Source of the DNA: Aristolochia californica
Taxonomy: Eukaryota; Streptophyta; Magnoliopsida; Piperales; Aristolochiaceae
Assembly (NCBI GenBank): GCA_029961685.1
Contig: JARWKL010000008.1
Span: forward strand, 28,459,619 to 28,523,618
DNA: 64,000 nt
Direction: 5' to 3'
The notes beneath the pieces are model-generated. The model saw only the letters and a program-made list of their open reading frames with translations, searched no databases and was not told the origin of the DNA. A program made the position numbers and the translations under genes. Of this stretch, positions 49,518 through 62,687 are shown piece by piece (the first letter of the stretch is position 1; every line of letters starts with the position of its first letter).

Positions 49518-51288
49518 GTTGATCACTATGAATAAATGTAAACTGTGAAATTGGTTTTAAACTATATATTTAGTTTTACACATTGGATTAATTGAAGAAA
49601 CAAATACATACATAGGAATTAAGCAAAATCATTTAAAATTAAAAGCAAAAGTTAACAAACTTATTCACCACCCTTCTAAATTTGTTCCTTGTCAACCTTA
49701 CAAACTATGCCTAATATATACAAAGCATGTGAGAGCATGTAACATATTGTGGCCTTTTATCTCCAACTCAGTTTTTTTTCTAAATTTCACATCTATTAAA
49801 ATGCCAACCCCAAAGTTAGGAGTCTCACAATGAGAATCTGCACCAGATAGAAAAAGGAACTGTTGGCCATCTCTATGTAGGATCCCTTTTGTTCCTCGTA
49901 ATAGACTACTCAGTCCCTCCCCCACCCCCCACCAAACACAAAAACCCTAGTTTCGATTTCCACGCTTTGATCCTCAGATCATCATTCCCATCATCATCGT
50001 CATCTTCGATATCATCTGTGACTGAGTCCTGGGCCCAGACTGACATCTTCTTGTCGCTATCAGCCACCATCCCCAACCAGCGCTTGCATGCCTGGCCATG
50101 TGTGCGCCAAAGGGCACGTCCATGTCTTCTCACAGTTCTTCATTTCAGCTGCACTTAGAACGAATTAGACACTCCATCTTCAGTTGTTTTAAGTTCAGTA
50201 AATCCATATCTGAGCTCTCAGTGGGTACATCTATGTCTGCATGGATATGGTAAACCTTGGGAATTGACGTAGTCAATATAACAAACACATGCAGAAGCAG
50301 CATATACTGATCAACAAACCCAGATGCATCGCTAGCTCCGACTCCCGTGAGGGGTTCGGTTCTGGCATGCCATGTCCATGTCGACGATTCTACTTTCACG
50401 GTGGGGTTGTTTCCAGCTATGTTTCAGTTCCCCTCTACCTCCTTTTGTAGGCAGTAGAGTTATTGCTACTATTCCATTCTTGACCAGTTCTTACAATGGA
50501 TGCCTGAAACAGCATCGTTCCTTGCTCTGTTGCAGTAGGTACATAGACACCTCTGTTGGCATTTCACCATTACAAGAAAGAGAAAAAAAGGGGTCTTGAT
50601 TCCATTTCCATGGAGATTACATTTTCCTTCTTTTGAGTGGCTGCTCAACAAAATTCACATGTGAGACTGTCTTCCACTATCAAACAGTTGTTCAGAGAGA
50701 GCATGGTCCCAACAAAGTTACTCAGAGACCCAAATGATCTGTCTGATGAAAAAAAAGGAGGGTTTACAGTTCTTTCCATGAAGATCCAAGTCAAGGAGGA
50801 CGACAAAGGACAGAGATGTTGTTTTCTAACGTGGGTTATTCACACTGTAGAGATTGGCATTGTATCAAGTCGAGACAAAAAGCCAAAACAAGAATGGTCA
50901 AGGAAGACAGGATTTCTTGATATCTGAAACGCATGGAGCTCAAGGACAGTATAAGAAGAATCTCAAGCAAAGCATATAATGAGAACGAGGTAAGTTAAAG
51001 CTGGAGAGTTTTTTTACTCTCTGTGAGAATTTTGAGGGTTTCTAATCTTTTAGAAACAAGAGCTATTCTGGAGTTTCTTCAATGGGATTCTCCTGAATTT
51101 TATTTTAAAAGCCCCTGATGGGAGTAAGGAATGTTAGCATGTGCTCTCATAATGCCCTTACTCAATTTGAATTGTGAACAAACTCGGGGCCTTATTTAAA
51201 TGTGTTTTTGGAGTTCAACCAGTAGAGATGAAAGACAAATAGTAGGACATTTTTATCAAATTTTGAGCTTTTGGGGTTTGGAGAAGGA

Positions 51289-51336
<48 letters not shown>

Positions 51337-51889
51337 CCCGACTATATTTGTTTTAAATTCATGCAAGTTAAAATGTCAGTGAGGAGAACCCAATCATTGC
51401 AAGAGATTGGACTTTCTAATGTGGGTAGGAGGGGCTGTTCGAGGCACCTGAGGGTCCCAAGGAGGTGAATTCATTCCAAAGAATCTCATGTGGTACTAAC
51501 TTAAAAGGCTCTATTCTTGGAAAGATTTTTTTTTAATTGGTTTTCTGCTGTTAATTTTGCTGGCACTGGGCTAATAGAGGCATGGCTTGTTAATAGACAT
51601 TATATTTGGAAAAATTCAGATGACAAAATAAAGTTATGATCTTTTTTTAATTAAGAACATAAAAAAAATGAAGTAAGAGAGATGAAGATAAGGAAAAAGA
51701 AAGAAGTATAGTAGTAGAAGACAAAGGAAGAAGAAGAAAGAAAAGAGAAACATTTAAAGAGGGCAAACTTGAAAAATTTGACTACACCTCACTCATGCAT
51801 TGCATTTACTTAAATATGAGAGTGATTACATGATTACAAAATTACCCCCAAGGTTCTCAATAAACTACACTCATACATATTTTAATTAA
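49518..51889. other. No gene recognised; contains (CT)n at 51290-51332
   Basis: Low-complexity and AT-rich stretches with several small ORFs (for example 49889-50158, Pro/Ser-rich, and 50637-50927, 96 codons) without family motifs. A (CT)n microsatellite of about 43 bp lies at 51290-51332 and a purine-rich stretch at 51650-51760. Internal parts of the LTR element starting at 48945 are not visible. Confidence 0.4.
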
Positions 51890-53883
51890 CTTTTAACACT
51901 CCTCCTCAAGCTAAGAAATATGCATCAAATAATACCAGTTTGGAGCACGAGGTATCACACTAAGCTCCATGCAATGCCTTAGTAAATATATTTGTCAATT
52001 GATGTTCAATTCTCATATGAGGGGTTATGATTCTTCCACTTAGTACACTTAATCTTTGGTGAAATGACCATATAATTTGATGAACTTCGTTCGTTCATAA
52101 AAAACAAGATTATTGGCTATAAAGATAAAGGTCTGATTATCACTTGATAACTATCAATCAAATTTACCTCCACACCAAATTTTGACAAAAGAGATTGTAT
52201 CTGGATCATTTCACAAGTGATAGGTGCCATAGATTTGCATTCAGCCTCTGTACTTGATCTTGTTATTACTTCTTGTTCATTTACTTTTCAATGCTCCAAA
52301 TGTTCCCAACAAAGGTACAATAACCAGTGCTTGACTTCATGTCACCTTTCATCCAACATAGTCTCTAGCATAGTAGTCCATCACTTTTATGTGATGCTAA
52401 TACTTACAAAATATTTTCTCCCTAGTCCTCCTTTTAGATGCTAAAGTATTCATTGAACAACCTTTGCATGAACTTTTCTATGTTTTCCCATAAACCTACT
52501 AACTAGTCCCACAACATACAATATATCAACCTCATCACCAATAACATATATGAGCTTTCCAACTAAGCATATATAAGAAGTTAGATCTTTTAAAGGAGGA
52601 GAACTAGCATAAAATAAATCAAGATTAGGTTCTAGTGGTGTATCAACTAGTTTAGCTCCCAATAATCCAATTTCACTTAGAAGATAAATTATAGATTTCC
52701 TTTGAGACAAAATAATACATGATTTGTTTCTTGCCACATCTATTTCCAAAAAAAGTATTTAAGAATCCCAAAGTTTTTAATTTGAAAATGCTTTTGAAGA
52801 TAGGCATTAATCTTAACAAGTCCACCTTTGTCATCTCCAGACAAAATTTTATCATCACTATCAATATCACACAACTTGTTACTCTTTCCAAAATAAATAT
52901 AGATTGATCATAGTTACTTCTATGAAATCCAAACCCTAGAACAACACGATTGAATTGCTCAAACTATGATCGAAGGGTTTGTTTCAACCCATAAATGGCT
53001 TTATGCAATTTGCATGCTTTACTTAACTCTCCCTAAGCAACAAAACTAGGTGGTTGTTCTATATAGACTTTTGCATTGAGATCATTGTATTAAAAATGTC
53101 ATCCAATTGTTGAAGTGAGCATCCCGTTTTCACAACCATAGATATCAAATTGGTTTGAATTTAATTTGGCAACTAGGAAAAATCTCACACGATAGTCAAT
53201 GCCGTAAGTTTGTATGTAATCTTTAGTTACCAATTGATCTTTGACTTGAATGGTAAAGACCCATATGCAATCCACATTTTTGGCATTTAGGGGAGGAATA
53301 TAAAGAGATACCAAGTACTCTAAGACACAAGAGCAACACTTTCATCTTCAATTCTAGATTTTCAATGAGGACTCTAAAAAGCTTCGACACAACTAATGGG
53401 AACACATGAAACATCAAGAGTAGACAAAACAAACCTTATAGCAAGAAGAGAATCAATCAAATGATGACAAAAACTTTGAGATGGGAAATCAAGTACATTG
53501 TCTAACTCCCTTCCTAATAACAACAAGCAAATGCAAATTAGGAAATAAGGAAGAGGAGGACTCTCCTTTGGAAGAAATGACTATAGGGAGCCTTGAAGAG
53601 GAGCATCACAATTTTCAACTCTGCCATTATCTATATCTTCCAATGCGTTCATTGGTAGGACAATAAGTACTTCCCCATGAGAATGATATTTGAACATGTT
53701 GGGCCGGTAGTTAAGGATTATCTTAAAAGAAGGAAACATATATCGAAACATACTAAGTTCTACTTTGAGGGTCATAACATCTATATACCCTTTCTCAAAT
53801 CTAGGGTAACCCATGAAAAACACTGAATGGATCAATAATACATTTTTTTTCTTGGATGGACTTGAATTATTATTAAATTCCAT
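51890..53883 (-). mobile_element. Decayed Ty1/copia fragment, integrase end to RNase H
   Basis: On the minus strand, from 53883: integrase C-terminal FMGYPRFEKGYIDVMTLK, RT start (CIWVFTIQVKDQLV, TYGIDYRVRFFLVAKLNS), a gap, then RT C-terminal part (IDVARNKSCIILSQRKSIIYLLSE, LVDTPLEPN, LVGKLIYVIGDEVDILYVVG) and RNase H (SSTEAECKSMA-like, FFMNERSSSNYMV in place of the HERTKHIE motif). Many stops and frameshifts. No LTRs are recognised at the ends. Confidence 0.82.
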
Positions 53884-55484
53884 GGTTTAATCCATATGAA
53901 CTAGGTTTTATAACTTTATATAAAATTTGACTTTTACGATCTTTAAGGTCTTCCACTTTACTTGCCATCTTCATAATAGTTTTCTTTCAATTTTTTCTTT
54001 GGGGTATTGACTCAACAACTTAAATCTTCTATTTTCTCGCTCCAACTCATACCATAGACCACTAGAGTGTGTAATAAAGGGTATGTATCTAACAACATCA
54101 ATACTTTTCTTCACTTCAATTTCCAATTTAATGCACAATTGATGGCAATTCAGCTATTGTAAGAGATGATTTAGTTAATTTTGATAGTTGCATAAGACAT
54201 TAACATCAATGCTTAACGATCATTTGTGTCGACTTAGGAAAATAAAACGGTGAGAAAATTATTTTTTCTTTTACTAATTTTCTCATTGGATGATGTTTTT
54301 ATTGACAAATTCCCTTAGAAAATTTTCTTGCATTTGTGACGCCATTGAAAATAAAATAAAATAATAATTACGTAGCTGTAGTGTTTACAATTGGAACAAA
54401 ATAAGAAATTAAATATAGAAAATGAGCGATCAACATAAATCTTCTTGGCTTACTTTTCCCATGATATCAGATTAAACAATAAGAAACATAGTTATTTTTT
54501 TAAAGAAAAGAAGATAAAAAAGAAAACTTTTTCTATTCATTAAATAGTGCAAATATTAGAAAAAAATTCAAAAAAACAATTCCTCTATTTATTTTTCTTA
54601 TAATGTTCTATCGGCATATACACACCCTTAAATTTTTTATGACTCGTTACATGTAATCTCCATAACATAAGTAAAATATGTGCTAGCTAGGATATACCTT
54701 GTTATTTTTCAATCATGTTTCTCATGACCTCCACAAACCTGAGGTTACATTGTCCTCATCAAAGACTCAGGTCCAACACATAATCAAAACTAGGAGTGTG
54801 CGAAAAAAAAAAAACTTAAATTTACTCCGTTGGGTGGAGAAGGGATAGAAGGGGAAAACCCTAAGTTCAGGTCAAGTTTGGGACTCGAGGTCCAACACAT
54901 AATCAAAGTTAGGAGTGGGCAAAAAAAAAAAAAAAAAACTTAAATTCACTCCGTTGGGAGGAGAAGGGATGGAGGGAAAGAAACCGAAGTTGGAGGTAGG
55001 CTTGGGTTTTCCCAAATTTGACCTAAACTTGATGGAAATACCTTATTGATTTTTTTTAAAATTAAAATAACATATATATAAAACTTATCTATTTTTTTAT
55101 TTTTTATTATTTATATTTTGACATTGTATAATAATTTTATGCATTGTATTCTTTAACTATTTTTATATTTAAAAAATATTTTAATTGGAGAATTACTAGG
55201 TTGATTTGGGAATGAGACAAAGGATAATGTTTGATTTCTAAACCGTTCGGGTCTCCGAGTTGGGGTTCGGGTTCTCAAAACCCGAACCATGCTTTCCCCT
55301 CTGAATTAACCCGCTTTTTCTTTGGCCGGACCAGCTCAAACGGCGTTGGTTAGACGAATCGAGGCCAGCAGGGTAAGAAGTCTGGGTAAGAAGTCTGGGT
55401 AAGAAGTCTGTGTGTTTTTTTTCTCCCTCATTATTTGGGTTTTTATCGACCTCGCTCTGCAACTCTGCTGCTGTCTTCTCGTCG
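53884..55484. other. SEC23 upstream region, right copy
   Basis: Close copy of 9915-11452, with the same repeated A-run/aacttaaattcactc words. Near its end gggtaagaagtctg is repeated three times (55371-55412), once in the left copy. It should include the SEC23 promoter and leader; I cannot point to a TATA box with confidence. Confidence 0.65.
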
Positions 55485-58400
55485 ATGGCGGTTAGGGCGA
55501 CAGTATCTCGTTTCCCGACCGATCCCGATGCACAGGAAGCCTCCGGCCTTCCTTGGGGAGTCACCGTTTCCCCATTTTCTCCAGTTGACGAGCTTGGTAA
55601 CCCCCCTGTTTCCGGGTCCAACGGTAACCTTGTTCCTCGCTGCGATTAGGGCGACGGTATCTCGTTTCCCGACCGATCCCAATGCACAGGAAGCCTCCGG
55701 CCTTCCTTGGGGAGTCACCGTTTCCCCATTTTCTCCGGTTGACGAGCTTGGTAACCCCCCTGTTTCCGGGTCCAACGGTAACCTTGTTCCTCGCTGCGAT
55801 AATTGCTGGGCTTATTTCAATTCCTACTGCGAGCTTGAACAATGGGCTGGGACTTGTTCTCTCTGTGGCACTCTTAATGGGTTAACGTCAGAAACAATCG
55901 CTCGTTACTCTCAACCGGAGTTATGTGCAGAGATGTGCTCTTCCTTCATAGATCTCGAGCTACCTGGTAGAGTTCCGTTTTATTATAATTGAACCCGAGT
56001 TTTACTAGATCATTTAGCTGTGAGAATTTAAGTCTAATAGCGTTTGATCTTACCAGATGACGGCGAGGAAGCTGTGAAGGCTCGGCCGGTTTATGTTGCA
56101 GCAGTGGATCTTGCATGTAAGATCCGATAGTCTTTGTGATGATACCCTTCATTTCATATGCGAACTTTGCTACATTTTATCTTTATCGATGTTACTACTG
56201 CATTTTGTTTTTTTTCGAAAGTGTTTATTAGTACCTTATATAGAGTTTGTATTTCGTAGATCGAGGTGTAAGTGTTGTAGGGGTGTCTTCTTTTGTTACT
56301 GTTAAATGTTTAACCATGGTTTACTGATAAGATGGCTCATGTATTGAGGTGATTATGTTGCTATGTTTGTATGTTTACGTTACCTGTTAGGAGCCAAATG
56401 TTGCCTGAAGATTTATTGGGAGAAAATATAATTGGCATTCTTCTTTTTTCATTTTTGGTGTCATCAAGCATTAACAAATGGCTACTTCATTAAAGATACT
56501 GTTCATGTTTCAGGAACATTGTATAGTTCAATCACTTGAATGCTCATCCACTAAATATTTATGACCCTACATCCATTATGGTATTGCATTACAGTTCTTC
56601 TAGCCTTTTTTATTTTTTCTAAATGGATCATAGTAAGCAAAACTTTCTCAAAGATGTCTCAAAAGCCCATCTAAAAGTTGTTTGCGGCTGTGATGCAAAA
56701 GCAAGATGATGAGGGTAATCTTGTGTTCATGGTTATCATTCATGGATATTACATGGAGGCGGAATTATAATCATAAATCTTGTCTTCTACAAGTTCAACA
56801 TGATGAGTTGGCATGAGGCTCAAAACTGTATTAATTATTTTGCACATTTATTAGTGATATAAAAATTTTAAGTTCTCAACATGCTCTATCCCTTACATTG
56901 TGCTAGAATTCACTTACTAGTTTTTTGTTGTACTTCTGAACATAAATGCAGCATCTGAGGAGTTTTTGGAGTTGATCAAAAGTGCGCTACTGGCTGCTTT
57001 AGAAGGTGGGCAATTGTTTATCTCAGTATTGGCCTTCATAAGGTGATCAATATTTTAGAAGATCACCCTCAGCTTTTCACACATTTGTGGTTGCATTGGT
57101 AATTATTTTTCTTGTTTATGATAATGTTTTAATACCAATTACCTTTTACATTTGCAGCACTTGGGCCGGGTTCTCTGTTTGGGCTTGTTATATTCAGTCA
57201 TAAGATAGGCTTATACGATGTGCAAGGACCCATACCAGTTGTCAAAAATGTCTTTATTCCCCCCAGATACAGATGCTTCATTGCCCTTTGAGCTTGAAGA
57301 TGCCATGCCATTGTTTTCTTTCTTGGCTCCTGTATGTTTATGATGGACAATGTCAACATACCCTTGACTTCAAATTGTTAAAAAAAAAAGAATCTCTACC
57401 AACACTACAATCAATTGGAAAATGGATTTTAGTGAAGGTTTGGTTCATTCTCCAAGGACTGAAGCCTTGGAAAGACCGAATAGCTGCAGCCTTGGAAACA
57501 CTGAAACCTACAACTTCATGGGAAAGAACTATAGCTGCTGGACAAGGACTTGATGGTATATTATTAGGTGGCAGAGGTTTTGGTGCTGCAATGGAGGCTC
57601 TAATTAACTACCTTGGATCAGAATACGGAAATACATTTGCACTGGGTATGGTAAAGTCCAATTCTTACTTCCCTGTGCTTCTTTTACATTATCATGGACC
57701 AAAATAAATTAACATATGTTTCTTTTATAGTCATCTTTGTTCTAACTATTTAGTGATGTTTGTTGAAAATCAAGTAAATGCATATTACCTGTAAATGGAT
57801 TTACAGAATGACATTTTGTTTCTTAGGAAGTGGTCTTGAATTGCAAAGCCTCCATCCTTGGATGAGAAAAGGCTATGAGGAAATTTCTGTTAATCTTTCA
57901 ACTTATTGACATCTGGTGGCACCAGATTTAGATCATCAAACATTCTTGCAGTTACTGCCACCAAAGTGTGTCATCCATGTTTGATGTCTTCCTCTTTTCC
58001 ATGCACAAGATATATCTGGTTCTATTTTCCTTATGGGTAGACTTATTCTTTCAACTAAAATCTATCATTAATTTTTTTCTAATAAAATCTTTTTCATTAT
58101 TGAAAAAATGGCCTGTACCCCTTATTGCTGGATGCTCTCTCTTTAAAAAAGTTGAGTGTTTTCATTGTTCTTTTCCCATTGATGTTCATTAGTCATATGC
58201 ATGCAACTTATTGTGAGGGATAAATCTGGAGAGTCATTCCTTGTTTTTCTATTCGTATTTTTGAAGATTTCTGCTTTGAATCTAGGATTGTCTTTATCCC
58301 TCACTATGAAAAGTATATGTTCATTCTATTAATTATGTCTTGTGAAACCATAATGGCTGGAAATGAGCTAAATGTTGCCAATTGAAAGAATTGGTTTTTC

Positions 58401-59109
58401 AATGGTTGATTATCGGTTTCCTGGAAAAGCACTGGTCACAATTTTTTTGGATACTTCCTCTTACCAGGTAATAACATGTTCTTTTCCTTGGGTGAAATGT
58501 TTCCTCTCAAGGGCGACAATAGGGGCCTGGAAGAATATCTTGTCTCAATTTACCTTTCTGAATTTTGTTTTCTTAAAATTGATTGTACTAATTGTATTAG
58601 TATTTATAAACATTCGTTTATTGGTTATGTGGCTCCAAAATCGACTGCATTAGTGACTATCAGCATTTGTTTATTAGATATTTATGTGGGTCAAAAATTG
58701 ATTGCAGCTAGGGTTTTTACATTTTTGTCTGGTCCTCCTGATTATGGAGCTAGTCAATTAGATACAAGGCGTTATGGTGAGCAATATGCCAGTAAAGGAG
58801 AGGATGCAGACTGTACACTGCTTCCTGAGCAGACACCCTTCTACAAAGAGCTGGTAAATTGCCTTATGCCTATATACACCCAAGTGCTGAAATGGTTGAG
58901 TTTTGTAGAATCTACAGATCTTTGGAAAAATAACCCATGATGACTTTGCACAGGCAGCTGTTGCTGTTCAATCGGGGGTTTGTGTGGACATATTTGCTGT
59001 TACCAATGAATATACAGACTTAGCTTCATTAAAATTCCTTAGCATCGAGAGTGGCGGTTCACTGTTTCTGTACTCTAATACTGATGACTCTACACTTCCT
59101 CAGGATATG
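55485..59109 (+). pseudogene. SEC23: SEC23 N-terminal half (COPII coat), exon-1 duplication and frameshifts
   Basis: Exons: 55485-55965 (MAVRATVSRFPTDPDAQEAS; CDNCWAYFN, CSLCGTLNG zinc ribbon), about 56056-56118 (ARPVYVAAVDLA), 56952-57005 (SEEFLELIKSALLAALE), 57160-57330 (LGPGSLFGLVIFSHKIGLYD, VQGPIPVVKNVFIPP), about 57463-57645 (DRIAAALETLKPTTSWER, GQGLDGILLGGRGFG), 58708-58852 (FTFLSGPPDYGASQLDTRRY) and 58953-59109 (NEYTDLASLKFLSIESGGSL). It ends exactly where the C-terminal piece at 2965 would begin. Exon 1 has a 155-bp tandem duplication that breaks the frame. A six-C run near 57250 and an extra base near 57470 also break it. The COPII trunk fold is thus coded in pieces only. Confidence 0.88.
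55490..55799 (+). repeat. 155-bp tandem duplication in SEC23 exon 1
   Basis: ttagggcgacrgtatctcg begins at 55491 and again at 55646. 155 is not a multiple of three, so the first unit ends in a stop (TAG in gcgattagg). Confidence 0.9.
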
Positions 59110-59739
59110 TAAGTTGATTTGCTTATATCCATCATTTTGAGAAATCATACTTTTTTTTTTTTTTGTTGTGAATGAACGTGGAATCATTTTTTTTGAATGA
59201 TTAAAGAATAATTTTTTTTTTTAAATGATGTAGAATGACATTAACTGTTCATCTGCAATCAAGAGTAAAATTCACTCTTAATTACTCAGAAAATATTTTT
59301 TTCATAGGGATCATTTTTTTTTTAAATCGATTTTGGTGAGACGATTTGGCCTGCTCATTCATTCATGGGGTGCCAATACTGTGAAAAGATCATGCTTGTA
59401 ATGTTAGAGCTTAGGTGTTGCATGGGTTCAGTTATGCAGTGGAAAGTTGAATTTACTTTTACCTGTGTCGGCCTAGTTGCGTCCTTGGGATAACCCACAC
59501 TAGTCAGCCTCCCTTGCATACAAATAGTTGGCACACAATAAACCTTTTCTCATATACACAAATCTGTCTACATACAAGATATTCGAGCGCTCCTTTAAGT
59601 CTCTATGTCAATGTCTGATTGATTGGCACTCATCCAGCCCCCCTAAATATAGTTGGGGAAATTGCTGGACACATGCCCCTTCGAATGGTCATGTGCTTCT
59701 TGGCGCATGCCTCCTCATGTACAACCGCCCCAGCTAACA
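59110..59739. other. No gene recognised
   Basis: After the donor of the last SEC23 exon come T- and A-rich stretches and unassigned sequence up to the LINE fragment. The next SEC23 exon (the one at 2965) is not found here. Confidence 0.5.
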
Positions 59740-60235
59740 CCCTATGGCCCACGTGACTAGAAACCGTTTAGGAACCATTATAAGCTGAATTTTGATGGTA
59801 GCGCCTTTGGGAACCCGGGTTTGGATGATTTTGGAGGGGTGATTTTTGATCCGGGCGGCATTGCCATACTCTCTTACTGTGGCCCTCTCGGAATTGCTGA
59901 CTCGACCATTGCTGAGCTCTCTGGTCTCCTTCACGGCTTGTGTATTTTTAATGATAGCTTTAGTGGTCTCCTTATCATGGAGGGAGACTCCAAGGTCGTC
60001 GTCGGATGGTGCTCCACCTCATCCTTCCCCCCGTGGCGTCACTGGCAGATTTTTCTTGATATTTTGGATATTGTATCCACCATTTCTTGTACTTCGTCTC
60101 ATATACTTAGATCAGCCATTTCGGTTGCTGATTTGTGTGCCTAGGTCCCCCCTTCAATCTCTTATTGTTAGGGGAGGTCTCCCTTGATGTATCTTCCCTT
60201 TCTTTAAAATAAGTTTATCATCATTAAAAAAAAAG
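59740..60235 (+). mobile_element. LINE 3' fragment with RNase H domain
   Basis: The plus strand encodes KLNFDGSAFGNPGLDDFGGV, an RNase H start with its catalytic Asp, then IAELSGLLHGL (Glu) and IMEGDSKVVVGW (Asp), as in the C-terminal RNase H of plant L1-like elements. It ends after a short 3' region in attaaaaaaaaag, a poly(A)-like tail at 60224-60233. The RT and endonuclease are absent, as in 5'-truncated insertions. Confidence 0.8.
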
Positions 60236-60309
60236 TTGGCTGCCACTAATCTGACTTGCCTCCATGCCTTGGTGTTCAGGCACTAGCCTGTATGTGCCCA
60301 GCCTATACG

Positions 60310-60930
60310 TGCAGTGCCTAGGGGTGGCATCAAGTCGAGTCGAGCTGAGTTTGAATCTGCATATGTTCAAGCTGAGCTTGATTTAAATACTTCGAACTCA
60401 AGCTAGAGCCGAGCCCAGCCTTAAGCTTAAAATTGGAATTGAGCTTGAGCAGGGTTCAAGCTCCAACCTACATTTAAAACTTTGCATAAAATACAAGTCA
60501 AATAAACTGTGCATAAAATTATGCATAAATTTTACTTAAAATTGGGCATGACCTTTGTACATAAACTCTGCATAAAATTGTCTATAAACTCTGCATAAAA
60601 TTGTTTATAAACACTGCATAATATTATGCCAATGTGACTTATATAAAAACATGACCTATATACAAAATGTGACTTTTATATACATTTCCCACTCTCTTGA
60701 GCCTACCCAAACTCGAACCTGTATATGTTCGAGCTTTGCTTGATTTGAATACTTTGAACTTGAGTTCGAGCTCAAGTTTAGCTTTGAGACTAAAATTGGA
60801 ATCGAGCTCAAGCCCAAGAATTTTAACCAAATTTGAGCTCAAGCTCGAGTCGGGTTTGAACTTTAACCTACATTTAAAACTTTCCATAAAATACATATTT
60901 AATATTAAGTTCAAAGAATCCTAAATGTAT
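60310..60930. mobile_element. Nonautonomous DNA-transposon-like element, second copy
   Basis: Begins cctaggggtggca, then repeated gagctcgag-type words, a series of gcataaaattatg phrases, and a second set of gagctcaagctcgag words (60750-60860). It is a relative of 7380-7998 in the opposite direction. No transposase is seen. Confidence 0.45.
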
Positions 60931-61999
60931 GGAAAACAAATAGAGATAATCTTGCATATCAGAGTTATTAAGAAACGAAATATGACTAGATCTATAACTC
61001 ATAAAGGATCTCCAAATAATTTGTATTGCATAAATTCTATACTACATTGCATGGAGAGAATAAGGATGAAGGAGATCAAATGGGAGAAATGAGCTTACCT
61101 GTGGCTGACATATATTCCGTGACTTTCGTCTGCAATGCCCAGGTCAGCAATGTCTAAATGCGGTTGTGCGATGAAGAGTTTGAAAGCGCTGAAGATGAAA
61201 CATGGCAGAAATTGGTTGAGGAAGGACTGAAATACGAAACTTCTGTAAAAATCTGAGCATGCATATTACTAGTGGTTGGTAATATGCATGCTCTCTTTTA
61301 TTTTCTTTTCCATTTTCCTTGTGCATCCAAACAAGAGAAACCACATTTCTCTTTTTTTCTCTCTTATTTTTCATGGGCATCCAAACAAGAGAATCGATCT
61401 TTTAGTCCCATTCCTCTTCTTGGGTAAATCTTTCTCAACGTCCGTCATTTTTGAATAACTGGTGCGCCCAACACTGTCAATAATACCATACGGTTTGACA
61501 TTGTGCATAGCCCCTTAAGGGAAAAACCTCGCGGAAGGGAGCCAGTCCTGGTTATGAAAAAGCTGAGTCTCATCCCTCTCCAACCACAGATCGTAGCCTC
61601 CAGAAAACTGAGACCTGTTAGCCAAAGCCTTCAACTGCTCGTCGGCTTTGATGGAAAAGAGAGTTGGGGCTCGCTCAAGCTCAGAAACTGCGGCTCTAAG
61701 TTCCGCCCACTGCTTCATTTTGTAAATCTGGCACTCACGGCAAAGACGGGCCTTTACGAGTTGTTTGGCTTTTGTGGCCTGCATCCGCTTCCACTGTCAT
61801 TTCGAGACTCCGCCGAGGTAGGTACAAGGCCCCCCACCCAGTTTGTCACGAGGTCAGATGAGCCTAAACTCACTTAGGCTAGCGGAACTCCAACTCCCGT
61901 GATGGCCTACCTTCAATTTGTCAAAGGTAGTACAGCCTCTCACCCCTTAGATCAACGTTGCAAACTCCTTCCTCTCAAATGAAGCACTAGGAATGAAAA
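60931..61999. other. No gene recognised
   Basis: Contains a near-repeated tttttctctc/ttttccatttt segment (61300-61400) and an 89-codon minus-strand ORF (61515-61784, with CRECQIYKMKQWAELRAAVS) that reads as a helical, coding-like peptide. I do not recognise its family. Confidence 0.35.
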
Positions 62000-62675
62000 G
62001 ATAGAAAGACAATGGAATAGGAAGAGAAAGTAACCTTGTATTAATACTAGAGAAGATTACAAGGAGTGGCCGTCCAAGGTGGAAGGCCAGCACTCTACAA
62101 AAACTCTCTTTCTCGTCTATGCTGAATGAATCTACAAGGGTTGAATGCCTTGGTATTTATAGGCTTCAACCCCTCCCTTCTCTCATGCTTCCGTCCAATG
62201 AGAGCAGAGCTCCTCCCTTATCAAATCTCCTTAATTTGCTCCTCCATTCAAATCCCTTGATTTGCTCCTTTTTCTTAAAATTCGTTTTACCATTGTTATT
62301 TTCCTTAGACACTTTGTTAGCCGAATCATTCTTTCTCTCATATTCGGTTAACTTTTCAGCAGTAGATAAAGCTGAAGCTAATGTCTTTACTTTCCGTCTT
62401 CTCAATTCTTGCTCAGCCCACGGGAAGTAAAGACATTAGCTTCAACTTTATCTACTGCTAAAAAGTTAACCGAATATGAGAGAAAGAATTATTCGGCTAA
62501 CAAAGTGCCTAAGAAAAATAACAATGGTATAACGAATTTTAAGAAGAAGGAGAAAGGGGAGAAGAAGTCATGGGCAAAGGACGCCAAGGCTAGGTCGGAA
62601 GAGAAGAAATGAGGGGACAAACAGAAAAAGAAGGTCCATTGTTTCATATGCGAGGGATTGTCTTAGAAAGAGGTA
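62000..62675. mobile_element. Gypsy fragment with inverted gag repeat
   Basis: On the minus strand 62272-62396, and on the plus strand 62425-62550, the same gag segment (EKLTEYERKN, SANKV) is read from a common centre near 62411, separated by about 28 bp. The plus-strand part goes on to KKKVHCFICEGLS and a stop, then joins viral sequence at 62676. To the left, 62000-62270 looks like an LTR end in minus direction (possible TATA near 62153), but this is uncertain. Confidence 0.65.
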
Positions 62676-62687
62676 TACAATACTAAA

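Noticed and set aside
49889..50158. Pro/Ser-rich ORF as a possible host gene.
   Set aside because: Low complexity, no splice pattern or homology that I can recognise, and an antisense ORF of equal length overlaps it.
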